64,000 nt of DNA from Acetobacteroides hydrogenigenes (GCF_004340205.1 NZ_SLWB01000001.1:310001-374000), one strand, 5' to 3'; positions 35,882 to 45,700 are shown, counted from the first letter of the stretch. Translations and numbers: made by a program. The notes: generated by a model from the letters alone, not told the origin.

Positions 35882-37214
35882 CTTTATTCTGTATTGTAAC
35901 TTTTACCTTTTTAATTCTACGCTTTTCTATAGAGTCTACCTTAAAGGTGAAGCCTCCGTAAACCAGCTCTTCCCCTTTTTGAAGGAAATCGCCCTTAATC
36001 TCCAGCAGCAACCCGGCAAGCGTTTCGGCCTCGCCCTTTACCTCTGCAAAAACATCTTCGGCCTCCTCAAAAACCTTCACGAAGTCGTTGAGCAGGGTCT
36101 TCCCCTCAAAGAGGTAGGTATTCTCATCCAGCTTCACGTAGTCCTTCTCCTCGTCGTAGTCCGACTCGTCCGATATCTCACCGACAATCTCCTCAAGGAT
36201 GTCCTCCAACGAAACAATTCCGCAGGTTCCCCCATACTCATCCACAACCACTGCAAGGTGAATCTTCTTTGTTTGAAACTCCTCCAGCAGGTCGTTTATC
36301 TTCTTATTCTCGGGCACAAAGTAAGGAGTCCTTATCAAGGATGCCCATCGAAAGCTGCTTTTTTCATCGAGGTAAGGCAATAGATCCTTGATGTATAAAA
36401 TGCCCTTCACGTTGTCGAGCGAGTCGTCGTAGGCTAAGATTCTGGAATACCCCGATTCTAAAACAACCTTTTTAAGCGCATCGTAGTTTGCCGATATATC
36501 AACCCCCACCACGTCTAGTCGGGGAGTCATAATCTCGCTAGCCTCCGTATTTACAAACTCAACGATTCCCTTCAAGATGCTCCTATTCTCCTGCGATTTT
36601 GGTTCCGCAATGTCTATGGCATCCGAAAGATCGTTCATCGAAATATTATGAATTGATCTCCTCAGAATACGCTTACCAAACAACCTCGATGATCGAATCA
36701 GCAAATACGACAATGGCCTAAACACCTTCACCAGTAGCGAAAGCGGTATAGCCATAAAAAGCACAAACTTAACCGGATAATGCGCAGCCAATATCCTTGG
36801 TATTATCTGCCCAAACAGCAGAAGAAATAAGGCTATTACCACAATCTGGCACACGAAGCCCAATATCGGAGTTTGCCCAAAATCTACTATAGAATTAATT
36901 ATGTACGCCGATAGAATAACCACAGCAACATTTAAAATCCCCCTAGCAAATAAAATGGTGCTCAACAAGTAATCTGACTTGGAAAGTAGCCTTACGGCCT
37001 CTACTCCCGACTTCGTATTTTTCTTGTTAAGCTTGTTTTTATCGGAAAGCGTAAGGGAGAAATAGGCAATTTCGGAGCCAGAGATTAGTCCAGAGACAAT
37101 GAGCAAAAGGATTATTGCTACAAGCAAAAAAGCCAATTCAATTGTAAAGGAATTATAGGTTACAACGAACCCCAAAGACATACTATCCGGGAAACTATCA
37201 GCCAAAACGTTCAT
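35868..37214 (-). CDS. gldE: GldE, CNNM/CorC-type membrane protein
   Basis: A 448-residue protein: an N-terminal CNNM (DUF21) membrane domain with about four helices (residues 25-180, including FLLVAIILLLIVSGLISGSE and the acidic GSEIAYFSL motif), two CBS domains (about 215-345, IMTPRLDVVGVDISANYD and HLAVVVDEYGGTCGIVSLEDILEEIVGEI) and a C-terminal CorC/HlyC domain. CNNM proteins transport or sense Mg2+. Gene order and overlap with gldD identify it as GldE. It has a good promoter upstream and is first of the operon gldE-gldD-PPTase-GGGPS. Confidence 0.93.
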   Translation of the reverse strand: MNVLADSFPDSMSLGFVVTYNSFTIELAFLLVAIILLLIVSGLISGSEIAYFSLTLSDKNKLNKKNTKSGVEAVRLLSKSDYLLSTILFARGILNVAVVILSAYIINSIVDFGQTPILGFVCQIVVIALFLLLFGQIIPRILAAHYPVKFVLFMAIPLSLLVKVFRPLSYLLIRSSRLFGKRILRRSIHNISMNDLSDAIDIAEPKSQENRSILKGIVEFVNTEASEIMTPRLDVVGVDISANYDALKKVVLESGYSRILAYDDSLDNVKGILYIKDLLPYLDEKSSFRWASLIRTPYFVPENKKINDLLEEFQTKKIHLAVVVDEYGGTCGIVSLEDILEEIVGEISDESDYDEEKDYVKLDENTYLFEGKTLLNDFVKVFEEAEDVFAEVKGEAETLAGLLLEIKGDFLQKGEELVYGGFTFKVDSIEKRRIKKVKVTIQNKDEEE

Positions 37215-37248
37215 ATTAAGTTAAACTAGCCACGAATGTCGCACATAG

Positions 37249-37279
37249 CAAATATAGTGTAAAATGCCCCCAATGCAAA
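37249..37279 (-). promoter_or_regulatory. Promoter of the gldE operon
   Basis: Read on the minus strand: TTTG (37276-37279 reversed), a 19-base spacer, TATATTTG (37249-37256 reversed), 35 bases before the gldE ATG. A close match to the Bacteroidota consensus. Confidence 0.7.
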
Positions 37280-37340
37280 ACAGGGGAATAGCCAGCCAGC
37301 AGTAGAATAACAGGCAAGCTTCTTCTACACCTTAAAATAA

Positions 37341-37373
37341 AAAGAGGGTATCGCTAGCACGAGACACCCTCTA
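37341..37373 (-). terminator. Terminator of ssb
   Basis: On the minus strand AGAGGGT ... ACCCTCT (7 bp, 16-base loop) is followed by TTTTTATTTT. It lies just after the ssb stop. Confidence 0.65.
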
Positions 37374-37394
37374 CGCTCCATTTTTAGCGCTGCC

Positions 37395-37829
37395 TTAGAA
37401 AGGAAGATCGTCGCTGCCTTCTGCTTCAATCGCGTCAACCTGACTAGTAATTGCAGCAGAATTCGCCTGACCATACGAATAGCTATCGTTCTGGTTCTCG
37501 CCTTCGCGCCTACCTAAGAGCTTCATGGTATCCGCTACAATTTCTGTAACGTACTTCTTAACGCCATTGGCATCGTCGTAGCTGCGCGTACGCAAACGAC
37601 CCTCAACGTAAAGTTGAGAACCCTTCTTCACATACTTTTCAACGATCTCGGCCAATCCTCTCCAGGCTACAATATTATGCCATTCCGTATTAGTTTGACG
37701 TACCCCTTGCTTGTCGGTGTAGGTCTCACTAGTTGCCATACGAAAATTAGCCACCGGAGTGTTAGAGTCAAAGCGCCTCACCTCTGGATCGGCACCGACA
37801 TTTCCTACAAGAATTACTTTATTAATCAT
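37395..37829 (-). CDS. ssb: Single-stranded DNA-binding protein
   Basis: A 144-residue SSB: an OB-fold (about 1-105; MINKVILVGNVGADPEVR, VANFRMATSE, WHNIVAWRGLAEIVEKYVKKGSQLYVEGRLRTRSYDD), a short flexible linker and the acidic C-terminal tip DDLPF that recruits repair and replication partners. Cytoplasmic, acting as a tetramer. It lies 40 bases downstream of mutY on the same strand. Confidence 0.96.
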   Translation of the reverse strand: MINKVILVGNVGADPEVRRFDSNTPVANFRMATSETYTDKQGVRQTNTEWHNIVAWRGLAEIVEKYVKKGSQLYVEGRLRTRSYDDANGVKKYVTEIVADTMKLLGRREGENQNDSYSYGQANSAAITSQVDAIEAEGSDDLPF

Positions 37830-37869
37830 GGTTAAATATTAATTACACGCTTAAGCTACAAATAATTAC

Positions 37870-38952
37870 TCAATCTTTCGTGCTTTTTTTAAAATATTTT
37901 TCAACAGGCTCCGCCGCAAGAAAGCCTTCGATAAGCCGTGATGTAGAGTAGTTGTGGATTTCGGACAAATTTATTGCCGAAAATTTTTCTTTCAAAAGTT
38001 GCGATTCCTCATCCATTCGAACAACCACAAAACGGGCAAAAATGCGTTGATGGCTCAGCAAATACTTCTTTGGCGACGAAAAGTAGAGCACATCAACCGC
38101 TTTCCCCTCGAATAGCTTTGCCCAGTTATCGGTTTCGACAATTTCGTCAACCTCCATCTGCCGATCCGTCTCTATGAGAGGGAACTCATAAAGCGACTTC
38201 CAGATATCGTCGTTAACGCGCTTTGCTATGTAGGTCTGACTTCCCTTCTGTGGTATAATATAGGTAAGGTATCGCTCCGTTTTTTTTATAGTTTTCGATT
38301 TAACAGGATATTGATCGACCTTTCGGTTTCGGAAAGCGCTGCAAATCTCCATTACCGGGCAAGAAAAGCAGTTTGGCCTCTTAGGAGTACAAACCGTTCC
38401 TCCAAAATCCATTATCGCCTGATTGTACACCCCCGGATTCTCCCTGTCAAGCATACTATTCGCAATAACCTTTAGCTCTAACTTGCCTTTTTGTGTGTCT
38501 ATAGGAGTATCAATGCCGAATAGTCGAGCAAAAATACGGTACACATTGCCGTCTACAGCCGCTACCGCCTCTCCAAAGGCAAAAGCAGCAATGGCCGATG
38601 CAGTATAGTCCCCAATCCCCTTTAGCTTGATTAACTCTTGGTATGTTCGAGGAAAAGCACCTTTATGATTGTCCACAATCTCCTTTGCGGTTGCATGCAT
38701 ATTTCGAGCCCTAGTATAGTAGCCCAAACCTTGCCATACCTTCAGTACGCGATCGATGTCGGCATGGGCCAAATCGTAAACCGTTGGGAAGGTATTTATA
38801 AAGCGAATATAGTAGTCAATCCCTTGAGCAACGCGAGTTTGCTGCAAAATCACCTCCGAAACCCATATATAGTATGGATTCCCCGTCTCTCTCCAAGGTA
38901 GTATTCGCTTGTTAGCAGCATACCACTTAACCAAAACCTGTGAGAATATCAT
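37870..38952 (-). CDS. mutY: A/G-specific adenine DNA glycosylase
   Basis: A 360-residue base-excision enzyme that removes adenine opposite 8-oxoguanine. The catalytic Glu lies in SEVILQQTRV; the helix-hairpin-helix and Asp in LKGIGDYTASAIAAFAFGEAVAAVDGNV. The [4Fe-4S] cluster is C-X6-C-X2-C-X5-C in CTPKRPNCFSCPVMEIC, and a C-terminal NUDIX-like 8-oxoG recognition domain follows. The ATG at 38952 (MIFSQVLVKWY) is used; a TTG lies three codons upstream. It is divergent from the HU gene. Confidence 0.95.
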   Translation of the reverse strand: MIFSQVLVKWYAANKRILPWRETGNPYYIWVSEVILQQTRVAQGIDYYIRFINTFPTVYDLAHADIDRVLKVWQGLGYYTRARNMHATAKEIVDNHKGAFPRTYQELIKLKGIGDYTASAIAAFAFGEAVAAVDGNVYRIFARLFGIDTPIDTQKGKLELKVIANSMLDRENPGVYNQAIMDFGGTVCTPKRPNCFSCPVMEICSAFRNRKVDQYPVKSKTIKKTERYLTYIIPQKGSQTYIAKRVNDDIWKSLYEFPLIETDRQMEVDEIVETDNWAKLFEGKAVDVLYFSSPKKYLLSHQRIFARFVVVRMDEESQLLKEKFSAINLSEIHNYSTSRLIEGFLAAEPVEKYFKKSTKD

Positions 38953-39027
38953 AAGTATCAACTAGAAAAAGCAAAAAAAGCAACCAAAAATAATCCAAAT
39001 GTGTTTCATTTATAGATATAAATCATA

Positions 39028-39035
39028 TATATTTG
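39028..39035 (+). promoter_or_regulatory. -7 element of the HU gene
   Basis: TATATTTG, 53 bases before the HU start codon. A weak GTTT-type -33 lies about 21 bases upstream. It fits the TAnnTTTG consensus. Confidence 0.5.
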
Positions 39036-39088
39036 CATTCTGAATAAAGCATAACAATTCAAACGATTGATAATTAAAGCTTTTAACC

Positions 39089-39382
39089 ATGACAAAGGCA
39101 GATATCGTAAACGAGATTTCGAAAAATACCGGAATTGAGAAAGTAACTGTGCAGAAGACAGTTGAAGCATTTATGGAGGCAATTAAGGACTCTTTAGTGA
39201 AGGACAAGAACGTTTACTTAAGAGGATTTGGTTCGTTCATCGTTAAGAAGAGAGCTCAAAAAACAGCTCGCAACATTTCGAAGAACACTACCATCATCAT
39301 TCCTGAGCACAACATTCCTTCGTTCAAGCCTGCTAAGAGCTTCACTGGCAAGGTGAAAACTTCGGTAAAATCGAGCAAATAG
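39089..39382 (+). CDS. HU-family DNA-binding protein
   Basis: A 97-residue nucleoid protein that bends DNA as a dimer. N-terminal helices MTKADIVNEISKNTGIEKVTVQKTVEAFMEAIKDSL and the DNA-wrapping arm with VYLRGFGSFIVKKRAQKTARNISKNTTIIIPEHNIPSFKPAKSF contain the conserved GFGSF, the RNISKNT pattern and the arm-tip proline. It is a single-domain bacterial HU-beta type. First of a short plus-strand group with a ribosomal-type mini-protein and rng. Confidence 0.95.
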   Translation: MTKADIVNEISKNTGIEKVTVQKTVEAFMEAIKDSLVKDKNVYLRGFGSFIVKKRAQKTARNISKNTTIIIPEHNIPSFKPAKSFTGKVKTSVKSSK

Positions 39383-39406
39383 TTAACCTTTTAAATAATC
39401 AGAATC

Positions 39407-39499
39407 ATGCCAAGCGGTAAAAAAAGGAAGAGACATAAAATGGCTACTCACAAGCGCAAAAAACGCTTAAGAAAGAACAGGCACAAAAAGAAAAAATAG
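39407..39499 (+). CDS. 30-residue AURKAIP1/COX24-type basic ribosomal protein
   Basis: A 30-residue, extremely basic protein beginning MPSGKKRKRHKM and continuing with ATHKRKKRLRKNRHKKK-like sequence; about two thirds of residues are Lys, Arg or His. The pattern K-R-x-x-H-K-x-x-T-H-K-R-K-K-R-L-R-x-N-R matches the AURKAIP1/COX24 domain (mitochondrial small-subunit protein mS38) and small basic bacterial ribosomal proteins of the bS22 type. It probably binds rRNA of the small subunit. It lies 24 bases after the HU gene and before rng, with ATG and TAG clear. Below the size that gene finders usually keep. Confidence 0.8.
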   Translation: MPSGKKRKRHKMATHKRKKRLRKNRHKKKK

Positions 39500-39529
39500 G
39501 TGACTAGCCATTAACCTAAAAAGAACATC

Positions 39530-39562
39530 AAACCTAAAGAGTCTTTTTGATTCTTTAGGTTT
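39530..39562 (+). terminator. Hairpin between the COX24-type gene and rng
   Basis: A 14-bp stem (39530-39543 with 39549-39562, one G-T pair) with a TTTTT loop, beginning AAACCTAAAGAG and ending CTTTAGGTTT. The tract after it is short (GTTTC), so it may be a partial terminator or a stability element ahead of rng, 31 bases before the rng start. Confidence 0.65.
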
Positions 39563-39593
39563 GTTTCATTAAACAGGTAAGAAAAGGAGAAAA

Positions 39594-41183
39594 GTGAGTA
39601 ACGAACTTATTATTGACGTTAGCAAGGCTGAGATTAGCATAGCGCAACTCGAAGACAAAAAGCTCGTTGAGCTCCATAACGAACGCCGCGAAGAAGGCTT
39701 TTCGGTTGGAGACATCTACATCGGAAGGGTTCGCAAGCTGATGCCAGGCCTAAATGCGGCTTTTGTTGACGTTGGTTACGAAAAGGATGCCTTTCTCCAC
39801 TATCTTGATCTTGGACCTCAATTCAGCTCTCTGTCTAAATTTTTGATTCAGGCGACAGCACGCAAGCCCAAATCTAACCCTTTCTACTCCATGAAAATGG
39901 AGCACGACATCGACAAGAACGGGAAGATATCCTCGCAGCTTACCCCTGGACAAAACATTTTAGTACAAATAGCGAAGGAACCCATTTCCACCAAAGGCCC
40001 TCGTTTAACATCAGAAATCTCGATTGCTGGACGCAACATGGTTCTGATGCCATTTTCCGAGAAGATATCAGTATCTCAAAAAATCAGTTCGAACGAGGAA
40101 AAAAAACGCCTTAAAAAGCTTCTCGAAAGCATCAAACCGCAACACTACGGAGTAATAGTCCGTACCGCTGCCGAAGGGAAAAAGGTAGCCGTTCTTGATG
40201 CCGAGCTCAAGGAACTTGTCCGAAGGTGGGAAATGGTTTACGAAAAGCTACGAACAACCCCGGTACCCAGCTTAGTACTCAGCGAAATGAACCGAACAAC
40301 CGCCATCCTCCGAGATGTGCTCAACGGTTCTTTCACAAATATCTACGTAAACGACGATTCGGTTTACGAAGACATAAAAGAATACATCAGCAGCATTGCT
40401 CCTGATAAAGAAAAAATTGTAAAGCTGTACAAGGGCAACGTTCCCATTTTCGACCAGTATGGGGTATCCAAGCAGATAAAGGCATCCTTTGGTAAGACAG
40501 TTTCGTTTAAAAGCGGCGCTTACCTCATCATTGAGCATACCGAAGCGCTTCACGTTATCGACGTCAACAGCGGCAACCGCAGCAAGATGCTCGACAACCA
40601 GGAGGCCAATGCCCTTGAGGTAAACTCTACTGCTGTGCAGGAAATCGCCCGCCAGCTAAGGCTGCGCGATATGGGAGGAATTATTGTTATTGACTTTATC
40701 GACATGCATGGAAACGAGAATAAGCAGAAAATTTTCGACAAGATGCGTGAGGCAATGGCCACCGATAGAGCTAAGCACAACATTCTTCCTCTAACCAAAT
40801 TTGGGCTAATGCAAATTACCCGTCAACGGGTTCGCCCAGAAATGCACATCAACACAACGGAACAGTGTCCAAGCTGCCAAGGAACCGGTCAAATTAGCCC
40901 TGCCATTATTTTCGATACGCAAATCGAAAACCAGATGGCCTACTTTTTAGAGGAGCGTAAGCTTCGGTGGATAAAACTAATCGTTCATCCATACATTGCA
41001 GCATACCTGAAACAAGGATTTTTCTCTAAACGATTCGAGTGGATGTGGAAGTACAAATGCTTCATTAAAATTGCCGAATCGCAATCATTCTCGTATATGG
41101 AGTTTAAGCTGTACGACAAGTATGGCGATCAAATTACCCAGGAAAGCATAGCAATGCTACAAAAACCGGATGAAGAAGAATAA
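39594..41183 (+). CDS. rng: Ribonuclease E/G family endoribonuclease
   Basis: A 529-residue RNase G-type enzyme without the long scaffold tail of RNase E. Domains: an S1 segment (about 35-130; GDIYIGRVRKLMPGLNAAFVDVGYEKDAFLHYLDL), RNase H-like and 5'-sensor parts, and the DNase I-like catalytic region with the metal Asp residues in HVIDVNSGNRS and GIIVIDFIDM. It also has the zinc-link motif CPSCQGTG. It processes rRNA and decays mRNA. The start is GTG at 39594, with AGGAGA seven bases ahead, an unusually clear Shine-Dalgarno for this genome. Confidence 0.95.
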   Translation: MSNELIIDVSKAEISIAQLEDKKLVELHNERREEGFSVGDIYIGRVRKLMPGLNAAFVDVGYEKDAFLHYLDLGPQFSSLSKFLIQATARKPKSNPFYSMKMEHDIDKNGKISSQLTPGQNILVQIAKEPISTKGPRLTSEISIAGRNMVLMPFSEKISVSQKISSNEEKKRLKKLLESIKPQHYGVIVRTAAEGKKVAVLDAELKELVRRWEMVYEKLRTTPVPSLVLSEMNRTTAILRDVLNGSFTNIYVNDDSVYEDIKEYISSIAPDKEKIVKLYKGNVPIFDQYGVSKQIKASFGKTVSFKSGAYLIIEHTEALHVIDVNSGNRSKMLDNQEANALEVNSTAVQEIARQLRLRDMGGIIVIDFIDMHGNENKQKIFDKMREAMATDRAKHNILPLTKFGLMQITRQRVRPEMHINTTEQCPSCQGTGQISPAIIFDTQIENQMAYFLEERKLRWIKLIVHPYIAAYLKQGFFSKRFEWMWKYKCFIKIAESQSFSYMEFKLYDKYGDQITQESIAMLQKPDEEE

Positions 41184-41191
41184 CCTATAAC

Positions 41192-41219
41192 AAAAAACGC
41201 CTCGCAAGAGGCGTTTTTT
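41192..41219. terminator. Terminator of rng
   Basis: AAAAAACGCCTC (41192-41203), loop GCAA, GAGGCGTTTTTT (41208-41219): a perfect 12-bp stem that works in both directions between rng and the convergent LysE gene. Confidence 0.9.
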
Positions 41220-41261
41220 GTTTGAATGAAAGAAAAAATATTAATAAAAAAAAAGAAAAAG

Positions 41262-41888
41262 CTACTTAAAAAGAAGTTCTACAATAGTTGCTATCCCAAT
41301 CAGCATCACTACTGCTCCAGCGATCTTATTAATCCACCACAACTGTCGTATGCGGAACCTTTTTCGGTACATATTTACAAAAGAGGTAAGCGTAAACCAC
41401 CACAACGAAGCTCCAAAAAGCACACCTCCCAAAATAGCACCTGCGCTCATAAAGTTTTCGCCATCAGCAACCACATTCACATAGGCGAAAAGTGCAACAA
41501 AAAGAAAAATTGCCATTGGATTCGAAACAGTTAGCAAAAATACAGAAACGAAGTCCTCAAACAACCGATTCTTTTGCCTTCTATTCTTGCGCATTTGGGA
41601 TATCGGATTGGTCATAAATATTTTCAAACCGAGTAGAAAAATCAATATTCCCCCGCCAATTTGAAACTCAATCTTCCATTCCTCTACAAAATCCATTATA
41701 AAGGTAAGGCTAAACCCTGCGATTGTCGCAAATACAGTGTCTGCAAAAGCAGCACCCATGCCTGAAAAAAAACCGGATAACCGACCTTTATTTATTGTCC
41801 GCTGCACACACAACACGCCAATAGGACCAAGCGGAATGGACGCTAACAACCCTACAATTATACCTTTTAAGAGTAGCATCAATTCCAT
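41262..41888 (-). CDS. LysE/RhtB-family exporter
   Basis: A 208-residue inner-membrane protein with about six membrane segments, starting with the family motif GLLASIPLGPIGVLCVQRTINKGRLSGFFSGMGAAFADTVFA. It has a charged cytoplasmic loop (QMRKNRRQKNRLFEDFVSVF) and then TVSNPMAIFLFVALFAYV. The family exports amino acids or related small molecules; the substrate here is unknown. It is a single gene between two terminators. Confidence 0.88.
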   Translation of the reverse strand: MELMLLLKGIIVGLLASIPLGPIGVLCVQRTINKGRLSGFFSGMGAAFADTVFATIAGFSLTFIMDFVEEWKIEFQIGGGILIFLLGLKIFMTNPISQMRKNRRQKNRLFEDFVSVFLLTVSNPMAIFLFVALFAYVNVVADGENFMSAGAILGGVLFGASLWWFTLTSFVNMYRKRFRIRQLWWINKIAGAVVMLIGIATIVELLFK

Positions 41889-42078
41889 GCTCTATGCCAG
41901 TTGTAACGTGTTTTTCATAGCGGACAAATATCTATAAATAGAGCCAAATTAACAAACCGCATCAATAGTTTTTAAGATTTAGAATGTTATAATTTGTATA
42001 GCATATGCGCCATAAAGAACGAATATCGATGTTCTCTTGTCTAAAATTGTTTCAAAATAGAGGTTCAATATTCAGAAA

Positions 42079-42106
42079 AAAGGCTTGGAATTAAACCAAG
42101 CCTTTA
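42079..42106 (-). terminator. Terminator of the small lipoprotein gene
   Basis: AAAGGCTTGG / CCAAGCCTTT (10 bp, 7-base loop). On the minus strand it is followed by six T residues, just after the stop at 42121. Confidence 0.8.
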
Positions 42107-42120
42107 GGATAGAAAGAAAA

Positions 42121-42558
42121 CTATTTCAAGAATTTAATTGTACCGCTTAGAACTTCACCTTTGCGCTTTACTGATTTATTGACGCCACTAGGTTTACTAA
42201 CAACTGTATAAACTTTCATACCCTTTGTATCAAGCACCTGGCTCACAACATCCCCATTTGCAGTAATCCATCCTACAAAATGGATATTATCTTCAACAAG
42301 AAAGTAGCTTATACTTTCACTACCCTCTTCCCGCTCACCATCAATATTCACACTAGTCCATGTAATTGTCGAATCGGACTTAAACGATTCAAAAACGGTG
42401 TACTCAGGATATGTTAACCGCAAGCGTTTTCCAATTACCCTTGTAGAATCAGAGGACTCTTCGGAGGTTACCACAATTCTATCCTCTCCTTTTTTTTGTT
42501 GTTGACAGGAGATGGTTCCTACAAGAACGACTCCTATAAGTAGGTGCAAAACCTTCAT
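42121..42558 (-). CDS. Small lipoprotein, possible MoaF-like beta-barrel
   Basis: A 145-residue lipoprotein (lipobox VGTISC, Cys18). The mature part is beta-rich with RLRLTYPEYTVFESFKSDSTITWTSVN, then YFLVEDNIHFVGWITANGDVVSQVLDTKGMKVYTVV. The latter order (a strand ending FVxW, a short acidic turn, then VSxVLD) resembles MoaF-type lipocalin-like domains. I assign this tentatively; no enzymatic residues are evident. It stands alone with its own terminator. Confidence 0.55.
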   Translation of the reverse strand: MKVLHLLIGVVLVGTISCQQQKKGEDRIVVTSEESSDSTRVIGKRLRLTYPEYTVFESFKSDSTITWTSVNIDGEREEGSESISYFLVEDNIHFVGWITANGDVVSQVLDTKGMKVYTVVSKPSGVNKSVKRKGEVLSGTIKFLK

Positions 42559-42655
42559 TGGTTTAGTTTATTTTATATGAATAACACTCGTTAACCTAAC
42601 AATGTTGAAAACAGAAGTATCAAAAAAGCTAAACGAAAGCATTTACATACAACAA

Positions 42656-42684
42656 AAAAGCCCCAGCAATTCGCCGGGGCTTTT
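42656..42684 (-). terminator. Terminator of purL
   Basis: AAAAGCCCC ... GGGGCTTTT with an inner GC pairing; about 20 bases after the purL stop. Confidence 0.85.
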
Positions 42685-42705
42685 ATATTCGGAAGAATAC
42701 TAAAT

Positions 42706-45700
42706 CTAGTGTTTCTTAATCCAATTAAGTGCATTAACAAAAGGCTCTATCCAAGGTGATACCTCTTCGTTTTTGCGAGCCGATGGGTAGTGTGCCCACT
42801 GCCAAGGGAAGATTGCACGCTCGAAGTGTGGCATTATGGCTAAATGGCGACCATCTGCCGATGCTACGCCTGCAGCATTGTACATAGAACCGTTTGGATT
42901 ACCAGGGAACTGTTCGTAGCTATACTTGGCAACAATGTTGTAACGACCTTCCTCATATGGGAAGTTGAACTTACCCTCGCCATGCGCAACCCAAATACCT
43001 AAAGTCTGCCCTTCCATCGAGCTAAACAGAACAGAGTTGTTCTTTGGCACATCTATGGTTAAGAAGGATGACTCGTACTTATGGGTATCGTTGTGGAGCA
43101 TCTTATGCTTCTGCTCATGCTCGGGGTAAACCAGACCTAATTCGGCCATTAGCTGACAACCGTTGCAGACACCCAAACTAAGCGTATCCTTACGGGCATA
43201 GAACTTATCTAACGCTTCTTTTGCCTTAGGATTGTAAAGGAATGCACCTGCCCAACCCTTTGCCGAACCAAGAACGTCGGAGTTAGAGAATCCTCCTACG
43301 AATACGATGAAATTCACATCTTCGAGCGTCTCACGTCCGGTGATAAGATCGGTCATATGAACGTCCTTAACGTCGAAACCTGCTAGGTAAAGCGAGTAGG
43401 CCATTTCGCGATCGCCATTTGAGCCCTTTTCGCGGATAATGGCAGCCTTTACGCCACTTGGTGTTCTACGCTTAGGATCGATACCAAACTGAGCAAACGT
43501 TCCTGTAAAGTTTGGGTTAAACTTATACTGGCGCTCCTGCTTCTTGTAGTTCTCGAAACGCTCTTTGGCCTTTTGCTCGCCGCTTTGCTTACGATCAAGC
43601 AAGTATGAAGTCTTAAACCACTTATCGCGAAGCGATGGAATATCGAACGAGAAGTTAGTTCCATTAACGGCAACCTCAACAGCACTACCAGCAACAGGCG
43701 CACCAACTACTGCGTAGCTCAACCCTGCAGCCTTCAGCGTTGCGGTAACACCATCGACATCGGCAACCTGAATAAGCACCGATGGCTTTTCGCTAAAGAG
43801 AACCTTAACTGCATCAGCCTCGCCTAGCGAAGAAAGATCAACCTTTAATCCTAGTCCGTTGTGCGAGAAGGTCATCTCGAGAAGAGCAGTTAGAAGTCCG
43901 CCTGCAGAGATATCATGTCCAGCAAGAATCTTACCCTCTTCAACCAAGTTCTGCAATGTGTTGAATGCAGTCTTGAAGTATGCAGCATCTGCAACGGTTG
44001 GCGTATCCTCTCCAAGGCGATTTACCACCTGTGCGAAAGAACTACCACCTAGACTGAATGCGCTCTTCGAGAAGTCAACGTATATTAAAGAAGTCTTCGT
44101 ATCGTTTTCGAGTGCTGGACTTACCACCTTGCGGATGTTGGTTACCTCGCCAACAGTAGAGATAATAACGGTTCCGGGTGAGTAAACTACTTCTCCATCC
44201 TTATACTTTTGGGTCATCGATAACGAGTCTTTACCCGTTGGGATGTTTACTCCAAGAGCTACAGAAAAGTCGCTAACGGCCTTTACAGCTTTGTATAGTC
44301 GAGCATCTTCGCCTTCGTTCTTACATGGCCACATCCAGTTTGCGCTGAGCGATACACCCTCGAGCTTTTGCTCGATTGGAGCCCAAACAAGGTTGGTAAG
44401 CGCTTCGGCAATCGATAGGATAGAGCCATTTTCAGGATCAACCATGGCACTTACTGGCGCATGACCAATTGAGGTGGCAATACCACGCTCTCCCTGATAG
44501 TCCATTGTTACAACACCAAGGTTGTTTAGCGGCAGCTGAAGCGAACCTGTGCACTGCTGATGGGCAATACGACCTGTCACCGAACGGTCTACCTTATTGG
44601 TAAGCCAATCCTTACAAGCCACAGCCTCTAGCTGAAGAACCTGCTCGATATAGCTCTGGATTTTTACCTTATCGTAAGCAACCTCGGCGAACTTCTCGAC
44701 CTTAGCGTTATCGCGCATAAAGGTACGAGGTGGCTTTCCGAAGAAGTGCTCCAGCTTTAAGTCAATTGGCTTTTCGCCAGTTTGCGGATTCTCGAATGAG
44801 AATCGCATATCGCCGGTGATTTCACCTACAACATACATTGGAGCACGCTCGCGATCGGCAACATTTTTAAGCCACTCGGCATCCTTCTCCTTAATAAGAA
44901 GTCCCATACGCTCCTGGCTCTCGTTACCTACAATTTCTTTTGCCGATAGCGTTGGATCGCCAACAGGCAGCTTAGTTATATCAATCTTTCCACCTTTTTC
45001 CTCAACCAACTCCGAGAGCGCATTAAGGTGACCACCAGCACCATGGTCGTGGATGGATACTATTGGATTTTCATCTCTTTCTACAATGGCGCGAATGGCG
45101 TTGGCTGCGCGCTTCTGCATTTCGGGGTTAGAGCGCTGTACGGCATTTAGCTCGATGCTATTGGCGTACTCGCCTGTGGCAACCGACGAAACAGCTCCAC
45201 CGCCCATACCGATGCGGTAGTTATCGCCACCCATTACTACAACCTTATCGCCAACTTCGGCGTGACCTTTTAGGCTATCGGCCTTCTTGCCCCAGCCAAC
45301 ACCACCGGCAAGCATAATCACCTTGTCGAAGCCAAACTTCTTGGCATTCTCGAAGTGCTCGAAGGTAAGTACGCTACCGCAGATTAGCGGTTGTCCGAAC
45401 TTGTTACCGAAGTCGCTGGCACCGTTCGATGCTTTTACAAGAATCTCTTCTGGAGTTTGGTATAACCACTCGCGAGGCTGTGTAGCCTGCTCCCACTCGC
45501 GATTTTCTTCGCAACGTGGGTATGATGTCATGTAAACAGCAGTACCGGCAATTGGAAGAGATCCCTTACCCCCTGCAAGACGATCGCGAATCTCGCCACC
45601 TGTTCCGGTAGCAGCACCGTTGAATGGTTCAACAGTGGTTGGGAAGTTGTGGGTCTCGGCCTTAAGCGAGATCACCGTTTCAATATCTTTTACCTGAAAG

